DNA of 64,000 nt from a bacterium (GTDB lineage Bacteria > Pseudomonadota > Alphaproteobacteria > SP197), in the NCBI GenBank assembly GCA_028821455.1, contig JAPPGE010000060.1, positions 62,001 through 126,000 on the forward strand. The letters are read 5' to 3'. Below, one piece after another: positions 19,277 to 29,255 of the stretch; within the stretch, counting starts at the first letter, position 1, and each line of letters begins with the position of its first letter. Below the pieces are notes generated by a model. It was not told where the DNA came from. It saw only the letters and a list, made by a program, of their open reading frames with translations, and searched no databases. The translations under genes and the position numbers were made by a program.

Positions 19277-20524
19277 ATGTTCAAGGGTTCGAGTGCGAAG
19301 GAGACGAATCTCAAGTTTTGCACGCCCGAACCGGAGATCGTCTTCTCGCTGGACGAGTACTGGACGCGGCTCCGGCGCACGCGCGAGGCCATGGAGACGG
19401 CGGGGATCGACCTTCTCTATCTGACGGCGCCCGAGAGCCGCTACTACATCAGCGGCTTCAATTCCGACTGGTACCAGGCCCAGAGTCCGGAAGATTGGCA
19501 TCCCTTGAGCGGGGTTGCGGTCAAGGCGGACACCGACAGGTTCATCACCTTCGAACGGGACGTCAACGAAGTGCTCGTCCGCCTGACGACGGTGGGCCAC
19601 GACGCCCGGATCCGCGCGGGCTCGGACGAGCGTCCCATGCACCGGTTCATTGTCGATCATCTGCGCGACGAAGGGTGGCTCAAGGGCACGGTAGGGCTCG
19701 AACTCTCCAACTATCGGCCCAGTCCCGCCGTGAGCCGGATGATCGAGGTCGCTCTCGAGGAGCAGGGATGCAAGGTGGTCGACGCCACCGATCTCCTGCG
19801 CAGGATCCGATCCGTGAAGTCGCCGCAGGAACTCGCCTATGTGCGGACGGCGGCGAAGATTGGCGATATCGGGATCCGCGCGGCGATCAACTCCATGCGG
19901 CCCGGCATGACCGAGCTCGATGTCTACGCCGAGATGGTCCATGCGATGGCCAAGGCAGGCGGCGAACATTCCGGAAAGACGCCGAGTGTCGCATCGGGCC
20001 AGAAGACGCTGTGCACCGACGCACCGACAACGCGGCGCAAGATCATGCCCGGCGAGATCGTCAACATCGATATCTGCGGTTGCTACAACCGTTACCACAC
20101 CAACTTCGCCCGCACCTTCTCCATGGGCCAGCCGCACCCCGAGGTCGCCCGGCGGGTCGCGGCCTCGGCCAGGGCCTTCGATGTTCTCGCGGAAGCGATC
20201 AGGCCCGGCGTTGCCGTCAACGAGGTCACCGGCTCCGTGAAGGCCTACTACCAGGAGGCAGGCATCTGGGAGGAACGCTGGTGGGTCGGCGGCTACGAGA
20301 TGGGCATCGCGTTCCAGCCCGACTGGGTGGGACCCTATGTCTACGACCCCGATGTCGATGCGGAGGGGCGGGAGTTTGTCCCCGGCACGGTCGTCAACTA
20401 CGAGAGCGACTTCTTTCTGCCCCAGTTGGCAGGCCTCTCCCTCGTCATCGACACGATGGCGTTCAGCGAGGCGAGCGCCGAACTCCTGCACGACGTGCCG
20501 CCGGACCTCATCGTGATCGAGTGA
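19277..20524 (+). CDS. M24 (creatinase/aminopeptidase P) family protein with apparently substituted metal-ligand positions
   Basis: Pita-bread-type layout: YISGF N-domain, TRRKIMPGEIVNIDICGCYNRYHTNFARTFSMG, GGYEMGIAF, GTVVNYESDF, LVIDTMAF. Confidence 0.82.
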   Translation: MFKGSSAKETNLKFCTPEPEIVFSLDEYWTRLRRTREAMETAGIDLLYLTAPESRYYISGFNSDWYQAQSPEDWHPLSGVAVKADTDRFITFERDVNEVLVRLTTVGHDARIRAGSDERPMHRFIVDHLRDEGWLKGTVGLELSNYRPSPAVSRMIEVALEEQGCKVVDATDLLRRIRSVKSPQELAYVRTAAKIGDIGIRAAINSMRPGMTELDVYAEMVHAMAKAGGEHSGKTPSVASGQKTLCTDAPTTRRKIMPGEIVNIDICGCYNRYHTNFARTFSMGQPHPEVARRVAASARAFDVLAEAIRPGVAVNEVTGSVKAYYQEAGIWEERWWVGGYEMGIAFQPDWVGPYVYDPDVDAEGREFVPGTVVNYESDFFLPQLAGLSLVIDTMAFSEASAELLHDVPPDLIVIE

Positions 20525-20560
20525 CGAGCGGTCGTCAGAGGCAGGACGATCGGAAGCCGC

Positions 20561-21727
20561 TCAGAGCACGCCTTCGGCCACCATCTTCTCGAACTGCTGG
20601 ATGCAGTGCTCCCAGTGGGGCGAAATGAGGGCACCCTCGTCCATCACGGGAGAGGCGAGACCCTCCTGCATGGCCTCGATCATGCCGATGTCTTCGGCGT
20701 TGATGCGCCGGTTGAGGTCCATCCAGCCCTCGACAGTCTCGGGCGTCGGATCGACGTAGTCCCAGACGTAGAGATCGAACCGTTCCCGGGTCCGGTCGGC
20801 CGCAAGCGGCACGGTCAGGATCGAGATCACCGAGTCTCCGTAGAACCCGAGCGCGAAGTTCGGAAACAGGACGAGGTAGAGTGCGCTGGAATCGAGCTGT
20901 TTGCGCGCGGCTGCGGCCCTTTGTTCCTCGAGGCTGACCGCCGCCTTCGAACCCTTGATTCTCGCGGCCGAGCCGACGACCCGGCCGTCACTGATCGCGA
21001 AGTGGGCCTCCAGCGGCTGGCCGGCGCAGGAATCCGAATGCACGCAAGGAACGTGGTAGGGCTCGATGAAGTTCTCGACGACGATCTTCCAGTTTCCCCG
21101 AACCTCGCCGAATTCGATCGTGCCGACATGCCTGAGATTCGCGAGATCGTAACCCTCGGCCCTGAAGTCCCAATCCGCCACCCTTTGCACGATGGGGGTG
21201 ACCTGCTCCTCGAACGACGCTGCCTGTCCGTCCAGATTGACCAGAAGCCAGTCGTGCCACTGGACTGCGCGCACCGGCTTCAACCCGAACGCGTTCCTGT
21301 CGAAACCGGGAGCAGACGACTTCTGGTAGCCGCCAAAATGAGGCGTCGCCCGGAGCGCTCCATCAAGACCGTAGGCCCAGCGGTGATAGGGGCAGACCAG
21401 GAGTTGGCGGTTTCTGCAGAACTCGTCCACGAGCTTGCGCCCGCGATGCCGGCAGGTGTTGTGAAATGCGTTGACCTCTCCGTTCCTGGCGCGCACGAGA
21501 ATCACCGGAATCCCCGCTACCGTCACCGGCATGACGTCGCCGGTCGCGGGGATGTCGTGAGCGTGACCGACGAACACCCACTGGCGCGGGAACAGGCGTT
21601 CGCATTCAAGCCGGAAGAACGCCTCGTCGTTGAAGGCCGACCGGGGCAGTCCGCGCGCGATGCCTTGCGCGGGCGTGAGCCGCGCGATTTCTTCGGGTCG
21701 CAGGACGCTGTCGTGTATCGCTGCCAT
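20561..21727 (-). CDS. Rieske [2Fe-2S] ring-hydroxylating oxygenase alpha subunit / quaternary-amine monooxygenase-like
   Basis: Rieske ligands CRHRGRKLVDEFCRNRQLLVCPYHRW; mononuclear Fe motif ENFIEPYHVPCVHSDSC. Confidence 0.88.
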   Translation of the reverse strand: MAAIHDSVLRPEEIARLTPAQGIARGLPRSAFNDEAFFRLECERLFPRQWVFVGHAHDIPATGDVMPVTVAGIPVILVRARNGEVNAFHNTCRHRGRKLVDEFCRNRQLLVCPYHRWAYGLDGALRATPHFGGYQKSSAPGFDRNAFGLKPVRAVQWHDWLLVNLDGQAASFEEQVTPIVQRVADWDFRAEGYDLANLRHVGTIEFGEVRGNWKIVVENFIEPYHVPCVHSDSCAGQPLEAHFAISDGRVVGSAARIKGSKAAVSLEEQRAAAARKQLDSSALYLVLFPNFALGFYGDSVISILTVPLAADRTRERFDLYVWDYVDPTPETVEGWMDLNRRINAEDIGMIEAMQEGLASPVMDEGALISPHWEHCIQQFEKMVAEGVL

Positions 21728-21781
21728 GGCTGGGACCTCGTGGATGGAATGCACTGACTTCCCGGGCGGCGCGAAAACCCG

Positions 21782-22651
21782 TCAGCTTCGGATGTGCGGG
21801 AGCTGTGCCTGGACGATCTCGCTGTCGGATGAACCGAGCCGGTCGGCGATCGTGAAGTGATCGAGGTCCGTCGCATCCATCACTTCCGTCGGATAGCCGA
21901 GGCTTCGCCATACGGTCTCCATGGCGTGGGCCTGTCGATGGTACTCGTCAGATTCGAGCGCGCCGACCGCGATGAGAAGCGGCGTCGCGACGGTATAGGA
22001 AAGGCGCACGGGGCTGTTGCGCGCAGCCTCGGCTTCGTCCATTCCGAGCACCTCGTTCAGGTAGCACAGACGTATGGGCTCGAGATCGAAGAGGCCACTG
22101 ATGGCGCAGCCGGTCTTGACGACGTCCCGCGGCAAGCCAGGAGCGAAACTGGTCCAGTCAGTGGCGAGCAGCATCGCCACCAGATGTCCGCCGGCGGAAT
22201 GGCCCGAGACTTGAATGCGCTCCCGGTCCGCGCCGAACGCCTCGGCGTTCTCCCATGTCCAGGCGACGGCCGCCCGGTTTTGCCGCACGATCTCGTCCAT
22301 GCCGTCGCCGGGCGCAAGCGCGTAGTTGATGACGATGGTGGTGACGTCGTGAGGCACGAAGCCTCTCGCCACGTAGCTGAAATCGGACTTGTCCAGCGAT
22401 TGCCAGTAGCCGCCGTGAATGAACAGGTTGATGGCGGCGTTCGTCCCGTCTGCGGGAAAGATGTCGAGCGTCTGCTTGGGATGTTCGCCGTAGGAGACGT
22501 CTAGTTTGCCCGAGAGCGATTCGCGGGTGCGCGCGCTGTCGTCTGCCCACTTTCTGAAGTAGGCCGCGTAGTCCGGAAAGCGTTCGCGGTTGTTGTACTG
22601 GGCGTCGAGCTCCTTCCTGTCGTAAGTCCCGAAAATGGCCCGTTTCTCCAT
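21782..22651 (-). CDS. Alpha/beta hydrolase, arylformamidase-like (HGGxW motif)
   Basis: NLFIHGGYWQSLDKSDFSYVA, nucleophile elbow GHSAGGHL. Confidence 0.83.
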   Translation of the reverse strand: MEKRAIFGTYDRKELDAQYNNRERFPDYAAYFRKWADDSARTRESLSGKLDVSYGEHPKQTLDIFPADGTNAAINLFIHGGYWQSLDKSDFSYVARGFVPHDVTTIVINYALAPGDGMDEIVRQNRAAVAWTWENAEAFGADRERIQVSGHSAGGHLVAMLLATDWTSFAPGLPRDVVKTGCAISGLFDLEPIRLCYLNEVLGMDEAEAARNSPVRLSYTVATPLLIAVGALESDEYHRQAHAMETVWRSLGYPTEVMDATDLDHFTIADRLGSSDSEIVQAQLPHIRS

Positions 22652-22876
22652 GTGCCCTCGATCTCCCTCTTGTCTCGAAGCCCCTCCACGGATTCTCGCA
22701 CCTCATTGCGCCGGACTCTAGTGACGCTTTGCATCAGACCGACGAGTCTTGTTTGTTGGTGTGACGGAGGACTGCACCCGCTGTTCCGCTCCGCGGTGTG
22801 ACCCGCCCATTACAGCCTGAGGGCTGGATTGGCTTACGACAGCCATGCGGGGAACCCATTGCTCGGAGGCCAGAAG

Positions 22877-24114
22877 ATGACGATAGCACGATCGGCCGGT
22901 GACGTCCTTGAAAATCATGCGACGCTGAAGCGTGAGTGTCTCGACAGGCTGCATCTCAACGCCTACGTGCCGATGCTGCAGACGGGCGAAAGGACGGCTT
23001 GGATCTTTCGCGAAGTCCGGGGCGATCCTGTTCCCTCCTCGGCCCCTGATGGCGCCGATGGGCGGTTCGTGACAAGTCTGGGGCGCTTTGTCCGGGATCA
23101 GGATGTTGAACATGTCAGCGTCAGGAAGGGTGAGCGCCAGGACGAGTAAACACAGAAGATTTTTCGCCCCTGATCAAGTGGCGAGGGTGTGCATTACATC
23201 GGCAAGGCCCGGGAGAAGACCGGTGTGCTGCGCGCACTAGGGCGCGCTGCTCCCGTCACAGGCAAGGCGTCTCCCGAACTGGTCTCCAGCACGGCGATTG
23301 TCGATGCCTGCGACATCCACCTCGTCGTCGCCGACTCGGTTCCCGCGTCACAGAGTTCTGTTCGTACTCCCCCTACAACCCCAAGTCGTACCTCTACGGT
23401 CACGAGTATCTGAATCGGCAACTGGACAAGCGATAGGCGGCCTTCGAGGCTCTCGACAACGGCGTCCTCACGTGCGCGATCCTGTGGCCATGCAGGTTGT
23501 CGCCGGGGAGATCAATGCTTCACGGATCGACGCGCTGTTCCGCAGGTGGCTGGCGCGGCTCCCATACCCCTTCTCCAGGGGAGTCCGGGCGAGGGGGACC
23601 TGTCGGTCCTTCAGGCGGAGTGTGCTCTCACTCAGGTGTTCGACCCTCCTCTGCACGGCCGGGGTGACGGCCTTCGATGCACCGAGCCAACCCGTGGTCG
23701 TTGACGAACGTCGGTCGTTCGCCCTGCGCTTCGGCGATCCACGGATCCAGGCAGTGCTCGCAGCCACCCTGCCTTACGGCTTTCTGCCCAATGGGCTTCA
23801 ACGACCGCCAGACGAGGGAGGCGGTGACACAGCTTCTCCTCACCGACGCCGATGGCTCACACCAAGCCATCTGTGACCTGCGACGCCCGCGCCTGAGAGA
23901 CCTGATCGAGCGGATACCGTCATCCGATCGCGATCGTCTGGCCCAGGCCGGACAGAGGGTCACCCTTGCCTGGTGCCGCACCCAACCGGCGCAAACTCAC
24001 CCCCACGCTGGCGGTCGTCTTCGACCACAGGGCGCGCCCAAACTCGGGCGCCTTGTCCGCTCTCTCGATGACGAGACCGGCAAACTCCGGGACGGACAGC
24101 CCCTCGCCGCTTGA
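22877..24114 (+). pseudogene. Multiply frameshifted remnant of a large, commonly repeated hypothetical/mobile-element-like ORF
   Basis: Pieces in successive frames: GDVLENHATLKRECLDRLHLNAYVPMLQTGERTAWIFREVRGDPVPSSA...FRKGERQDE(stop); GVHYIGKAREKTGVLRA; YSPYNPKSYLYGHEYLNRQLDKR; AFEALDNGVLTCA; ASRIDALFRRWLARLPYPFS; GFNDRQTREAVTQLLLTDADGSHQAICDLRRPRLRDLIERI. Order matches a family I recall as ~450-650 aa. Confidence 0.75.
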
Positions 24115-24198
24115 AGACGTTCAATCTGAGAGCTTGGTTCAACTGTGAGCCTTGGGCACGCTCAAGGAGTCTGTGCCGAGCGAATGCTCACCAAATGG

Positions 24199-25275
24199 CT
24201 ATATGACGACGAGGTGTTCGGACAGCCAGCTGAGCCAGCAAGGTTGACCCGTTTCAAGAGGATCACATCCCGCTTCGCTGTTCATGCGCGCCACGACGAC
24301 CGGATCGCCCTGCGCAAGGCGGCAGGCGAAGTAGGTGATCGGTCCGACATACGACACCTCTTCGATCTTGGCCTCGTGCCCGTTGTGTTCGGGTTCTGAG
24401 GCCAAAATCGAGATCATTTCGGGACGAATGACGGCGTTGATGCGGTCTCCCGATGACCGGGCGACCGGTGAATAGCCTCCCAGCTTCAACCCGCTCCGGG
24501 TCTCGATCTCCACCTTGTAATCGCGGCACGACGTCACGGTTGCCTCGAAACGCGTGGTCCGGCCAACAAAATCCGCAACAAAAGAACTCTCGGGGTGCTC
24601 ATACACCTCGCGCGGCTGGCCCATCTGAACAATGACCCCTTCCGACATCACGGCGATCCGGTCGGAGAGGATCAAGGCTTCCTCCTGGTCGTGGGTGACG
24701 AAGACTGCCGTGATCGAGAGTTTCTGTTGCAGGGCCCTGAGGTCGCGCTGCATGCGCTCGCGCAGCTTTCGGTCGAGGGCCGAGAGCGGTTCGTCCAGAA
24801 GCAGGATCGCGGGCTCGTAGACCAGGGCCCGCGCGAGCGCGACGCGCTGCTGCTGACCACCTGACAGCTGGCGGGGATACCGGTCAACCAGGTCGCCGAG
24901 GTCGACCAGATCGAGCACCCGTTCGACTCGTTCTTCAATTTCGCGCGTCGGGGCACCGCGGCACTCCAAGCCGAAGCCGACATTGCGTTCAACCGTCATG
25001 TGGGGCCACAGGCTGTAGCTCTGAAACACCATGCCCAGATTGCGTTTTTCGGTAGGCACGTCGTTCATGACCGAGCCACCGATCGTGATCGTGCCCCGAT
25101 CGGGATCGACGAAGCCTGCCATGACCCTCAGGAGTGTCGTCTTGCCACAGCCGCTTGGACCCAGAAGCGAGACCATTTCGCCTTCGTGGACGGTCAGCGA
25201 CAGGTCGTCGAGCGCCGTCACCTCACCGAAGCGCTTTGTGATGGAGTGCGCGACGAGTAGCTCGGTCATGGTCAT
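24199..25275 (-). CDS. ABC transporter ATP-binding protein, PotA family
   Basis: LLGPSGCGKTTLLRVMAGFVDPD, LSGGQQQRVALARALVYEPAILLLDEPLSALD. Confidence 0.93.
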   Translation of the reverse strand: MTMTELLVAHSITKRFGEVTALDDLSLTVHEGEMVSLLGPSGCGKTTLLRVMAGFVDPDRGTITIGGSVMNDVPTEKRNLGMVFQSYSLWPHMTVERNVGFGLECRGAPTREIEERVERVLDLVDLGDLVDRYPRQLSGGQQQRVALARALVYEPAILLLDEPLSALDRKLRERMQRDLRALQQKLSITAVFVTHDQEEALILSDRIAVMSEGVIVQMGQPREVYEHPESSFVADFVGRTTRFEATVTSCRDYKVEIETRSGLKLGGYSPVARSSGDRINAVIRPEMISILASEPEHNGHEAKIEEVSYVGPITYFACRLAQGDPVVVARMNSEAGCDPLETGQPCWLSWLSEHLVVI

Positions 25276-27527
25276 TCTTCCTCGTCCGGCATCTCGAAGG
25301 GGGCAGGATCAAGAAAGCGCTGGAGAACGTTGGCGGTCAGTCGCGAGACGTTGTTCCGGTAGTCGTTGTGGCACAGTGATCCGCACCAAGCGATCGAACC
25401 CGTCGAAAAGACCGCGCCGCCATTCGGTGTCTCGTAGAACACCAAGTCGGAGCGCACCATCGGATTGGCCGGATCGTCGGTCGTGGGATCGCTCACGCCG
25501 TGAAGATCGGTCGACGAGCGGGTGTAGGTCAGGGTGTGACCTTCCGACGACGCCAGGCACAGGGCGTGCGGCGGGGTGCCGAGGCCGTGATCGAACCGGT
25601 CGATCTCCCAGCCCGCGGCGCCGCCACCCTGGAGCCCGAAATCCCCGATCAGCTCGTTTTCGCCGATCCCCTCGAAGATGAAGGCGGCACGGGAGTCGAA
25701 GCTTGCCGCTTGCCGGCGGTAGTAGGATGAAAAATCAAAGCCCTGCGACACGAAGCCGTTGCCAGCAAGGAGATTGGGAGGGCGTCCAAGGCGGACCCAG
25801 TGTCCCCCGGCTTCTCCGTTGAAGGAGAGATGATACTCGCCCACGCCGTGATCCCAGGACCGCAGCCCGTCCTCGCCACGACGCATTTCCATCATGCCGG
25901 GCATGTCTGGATGGAAGGCGACACGCCAGAAAAAGCCGTTGCCACCCATGTACATCAGGCGCCCGCCGCGTTGCTGGTAGGCGTAGATCGCATCCCACAT
26001 CGCCGTCGAGAGGTATTCGGGGTGGCTGCCGGTGATAACGCACGCGTAGTCTGAGAGGAGGCCCACGCCTTCGTCGTGCAGGTCCTCGTCGGTCGCGACG
26101 TCGAACGCGAAGCCGCTCTCCTCAAGCCAGTCCACGAGGTGGAGATCGGCACTGTAACACTCCAGCCACGTGTGTTTCGGGCGGAAGTTGAGCACCGGAC
26201 GCAGCCTTGAGGTGTAACAGACCGGCGAGCCGTCGTTGTGCAGGTCGTAGGTCGAGTGTCCGATTTCGGGGTGGTCGATCATGTAATGTTCTTCGGCGCA
26301 CATGCGCGCGATGTGGTTCAGCAGCATCTCCGCGCCCTGGCTTTCGAAGTTGAAACGCCAGTTGGCATAGGCGAGATAGCTCGCTGTCGGGACCAGGAAG
26401 AGCAGTCGGGCCGTCGTCGTGTTGCGCGGCGGGCGCACGAAGAACGGCAGATAGTCTTCGGCGTCGCCTGAGACGAGCTTGGCCGCGTACCATCCGCTAG
26501 CGAGGTCATCCGGCACGGTGAACGAGAAGTCGCCATCCCATTCGCAGTCGCCGACAGCATCGTCGTTGAAATGGATGGCGGCGTACTGCTCAGGCGCAAA
26601 ACGCCAGTCCATGACGTCGCCCTCCCAGTTGTGGCCGCGCATCGCGCGCATGGGAAGGTTGACTGCCGTGCCGTGCAGGCGGTTTGGAGAAAGGTCGACG
26701 ACATCGTTCGAATTGATCGCGCGCGCGAAGTCCCAAAGCCCGACCACGGTATCGAGCAGGTGTCCCGGCACGTCGCCCGACCGCAGGGCTTCCATGTCGC
26801 TCCTCTCAAGCACGCGGTTGGCGATCGCCGGCCGCTCGATCCGTCCGTTGAAACCGCCGGTCGGCACGAAACCGGCGGCATCGTCGCAACGGCATGAAGC
26901 GCCGAACAGAAGTGGGGTCGCCGCGGTGGCCACCGGCGAGACGCGCATCGCCGCCTCGGCGAACTGGGTCTGGTCGCGGTAGCCATAGTTCTTCAGAAGT
27001 TCCTGGCGCAGCACGAGCCTGCCGTCTCGTGCGCTGAGCGTTGCCGACACGAAGTACCAGTGTCGCTGACGCAGGGGGGAGGGGATCGTCAGGCACTGGC
27101 ACTCTCCCGTTCCGTCACCCACCACCAGGGCAAGCCGTCCCTCGTCGTCGATGAACAGCCCGAATCCCGCCTCGCGTGCCTTGTCGTAGCGCGTGATGAG
27201 GCCCTGCCAGGGAATGTCGGTCAGTGTAGCGAAGACCATGGCCTGGACGGTGAAATCTTTCAGACCGTCGAGCACGGCCTCGTCCGGAACGCGCACATGG
27301 GATCCCGGGTGGATTGCTTGGAACCGCGCGTCATAGGTCCCCGTGACCGGTGTCTCGATCGGCCATTCCTTCATGCCCGGTGCTCCCGGCTGCGTGTCGC
27401 CGCAGATCACGCGCACGATCTCGGCGTGATATCGCTCCAGCGTCGGATCGCAACTCACCATGAAGTTGATCTCATCGCCGGGCTCCACGCTGATCTCGTC
27501 GCTGTAGCCAATAATCTTCTTGCTCAT
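25272..27527 (-). CDS. N,N-dimethylformamidase large-subunit-like protein, copy 2, embedded in a PotABCD-type operon
   Basis: Start MSKKIIGYSDEISVEPGDEINFMVSCD; P-T-A-S-Y-L-A-Y-A-N, HSTYDLHNDGSPV, RLRPVLNFRPKH, VITGSHPEYLSTAMWDAI, GGRLMYMGGNGFFWRVAF, AVFSTGSIAWCGSLCHNDYRNNVSRLTANVLQRFLDPAPF. Stop overlaps start of ATPase. Confidence 0.87.
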   Translation of the reverse strand: MSKKIIGYSDEISVEPGDEINFMVSCDPTLERYHAEIVRVICGDTQPGAPGMKEWPIETPVTGTYDARFQAIHPGSHVRVPDEAVLDGLKDFTVQAMVFATLTDIPWQGLITRYDKAREAGFGLFIDDEGRLALVVGDGTGECQCLTIPSPLRQRHWYFVSATLSARDGRLVLRQELLKNYGYRDQTQFAEAAMRVSPVATAATPLLFGASCRCDDAAGFVPTGGFNGRIERPAIANRVLERSDMEALRSGDVPGHLLDTVVGLWDFARAINSNDVVDLSPNRLHGTAVNLPMRAMRGHNWEGDVMDWRFAPEQYAAIHFNDDAVGDCEWDGDFSFTVPDDLASGWYAAKLVSGDAEDYLPFFVRPPRNTTTARLLFLVPTASYLAYANWRFNFESQGAEMLLNHIARMCAEEHYMIDHPEIGHSTYDLHNDGSPVCYTSRLRPVLNFRPKHTWLECYSADLHLVDWLEESGFAFDVATDEDLHDEGVGLLSDYACVITGSHPEYLSTAMWDAIYAYQQRGGRLMYMGGNGFFWRVAFHPDMPGMMEMRRGEDGLRSWDHGVGEYHLSFNGEAGGHWVRLGRPPNLLAGNGFVSQGFDFSSYYRRQAASFDSRAAFIFEGIGENELIGDFGLQGGGAAGWEIDRFDHGLGTPPHALCLASSEGHTLTYTRSSTDLHGVSDPTTDDPANPMVRSDLVFYETPNGGAVFSTGSIAWCGSLCHNDYRNNVSRLTANVLQRFLDPAPFEMPDEEE

Positions 27528-27547
27528 GTCTCGTTCTCCCGCCCGGT

Positions 27548-28357
27548 TCAGCGTCGCAAACCGAGGATTCGGTCCAGCCCGATCTGACGATCGACGACGA
27601 TGATGGCCAACAAGGCCAACAGGCTCATGATGGTCGAGATGGCGGCAATCGTTGGGTCCGGTCGGAACCGCATGTAGGTCAGAATTCGCACCGGCAGCGT
27701 CACCACATCGTGCCTTGACATGAAGAGCGAGACGACCGGCTCGTCGAAGGATATCAGGAACGCGAACATCAGGCTGGCAAGGATGCCCGGGATCAGGAGG
27801 GGCACCACAATGCGGCGCAGAACGCGTCCGTGGCCCGCGCCTGCGATGACCGCGGCCTCTTCCATGGCAGGGTCGAGATCGTCGTAGCTGGTAAAGCAGA
27901 TCTGGACGGCGAAGGGCAGCGACAGCACGAGGTGCGCACCGGCAATCACCAGCAGCGTGAGCCACATGGACTGGGTCACCCCCAGGCTTCCAGACAACAG
28001 CAGAAGCGCGGGGCCGTAGACGATTGTCGGCAAGATGATGGGAAAGAGCGCCAGCCCGGCCACAAACTGACGGGCGCGCCGGCGGACACGGCGCAGGCCC
28101 GTTGCCGCGACCACCGCGAGCCCCGTCGATACCAGGGCCGCGAAGGCGGCAAGCAACACGCTGATGACAAAGGACTCGGTAAACTCGTCCCGGGCAAGGA
28201 AGTTACCGTACCATTCGAGGCTGAAGCCCGAAGGCGGAAAACTCAGCATGGCTGTAGGCGAAACCGAAGCCAGTGCAACGACAAGGGTTGGCAGGAGCAG
28301 ATACAGGCTGATCACCGCGATGACGGCGAGATAGAACAGGCGTGCCAGGCGTCTCAT
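27548..28357 (-). CDS. ABC transporter permease, PotC-like
   Basis: Multi-TM protein; MEEAAVIAGAGHGRVLRRIVVPLLIP EAA loop. Confidence 0.9.
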   Translation of the reverse strand: MRRLARLFYLAVIAVISLYLLLPTLVVALASVSPTAMLSFPPSGFSLEWYGNFLARDEFTESFVISVLLAAFAALVSTGLAVVAATGLRRVRRRARQFVAGLALFPIILPTIVYGPALLLLSGSLGVTQSMWLTLLVIAGAHLVLSLPFAVQICFTSYDDLDPAMEEAAVIAGAGHGRVLRRIVVPLLIPGILASLMFAFLISFDEPVVSLFMSRHDVVTLPVRILTYMRFRPDPTIAAISTIMSLLALLAIIVVDRQIGLDRILGLRR

Positions 28358-28363
28358 CGCGGC

Positions 28364-29212
28364 CTACGAGGCGCGGTGGCGCATCACGCGCCGCGAGATG
28401 ATTGCCAGACTCACGAGCATGGCAATCGCCAGAAGCAGCAACGTTGCGGAGACGGCCGCTGCGAAGGGATAGTTGAGCGAGCGTGTCATCAGTTGGCGGA
28501 TTAGCGTGCCCAGAACCATCACGCGGCCGCCCCCAAGGAACTCGGGCGTGATGAAGCTGCTCATCGACAGTGTGAAGACAAGAATGGACCCGCTGATGAC
28601 GCCCGGCAGACTCAGCGGCCAGATGATGCGGGTGAAGATGCGTACCTTGCCGGCGCCGGCGATCGAGGCCGCGTCCTCGAGCACCCTGTCGATGGCCTGC
28701 AGGCTTACCGCGAGAACGATAATCTGGATGGGCAGCATGATCTGGACGAGTCCGACAATGACCCCGGTCTCGTTGAACATCAGCCTCAAAGGCTTTTCGA
28801 TCAGTCCAGCATCCAGGAGCATGTTGTTGAAGAGGCCCCGCGGCGTCAGGAAGACGAGCCATCCATAGGTTCTGACGACCAGGTTGGTGAACAGCGAGGC
28901 GACGGTCACGATCATCACTGCGCGACGCACAAAGCCCGTCTCCCGCGCAATGAACATGGCCAGGGGATAGCCAAGCACCAGGCACAGGACGGTGACGTAG
29001 GCGCTGATCCTCAGCGTGTCGGTAAGCACGCCGAGGGCATAGTCGTCACGAACGAGCCGAGCGTAGTTTTCCAGCGTGAACGTATCGTCGAAGATTCCGG
29101 GTTCGAGATAGAGCGCGACGCTGACGCTCAGGAAGAACCCGACCGGCATGACGAAGAACACGACAAAGATCGAACCGAGAAGGATAACGTAACCTGTCTT
29201 GACGCTCGGCAC
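28364..29212 (-). CDS. ABC transporter permease, PotB-like
   Basis: Multi-TM protein; LEDAASIAGAGKVRIFTRIIWPLSLPG EAA loop. Confidence 0.9.
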   Translation of the reverse strand: MPSVKTGYVILLGSIFVVFFVMPVGFFLSVSVALYLEPGIFDDTFTLENYARLVRDDYALGVLTDTLRISAYVTVLCLVLGYPLAMFIARETGFVRRAVMIVTVASLFTNLVVRTYGWLVFLTPRGLFNNMLLDAGLIEKPLRLMFNETGVIVGLVQIMLPIQIIVLAVSLQAIDRVLEDAASIAGAGKVRIFTRIIWPLSLPGVISGSILVFTLSMSSFITPEFLGGGRVMVLGTLIRQLMTRSLNYPFAAAVSATLLLLAIAMLVSLAIISRRVMRHRAS

Positions 29213-29255
29213 GTCCGGACTCGCTTTCGGAAGACGCGTCCGATGTCGACCGGGT

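Noticed and set aside
27528-27965. N-terminal extension of the 897-aa DMFase-like ORF
   Set aside because: Overlaps the well-supported permease gene (27548-28357) out of frame; the true start is most likely 27527 (MSKKIIGYSDEIS), which aligns with copy 1.
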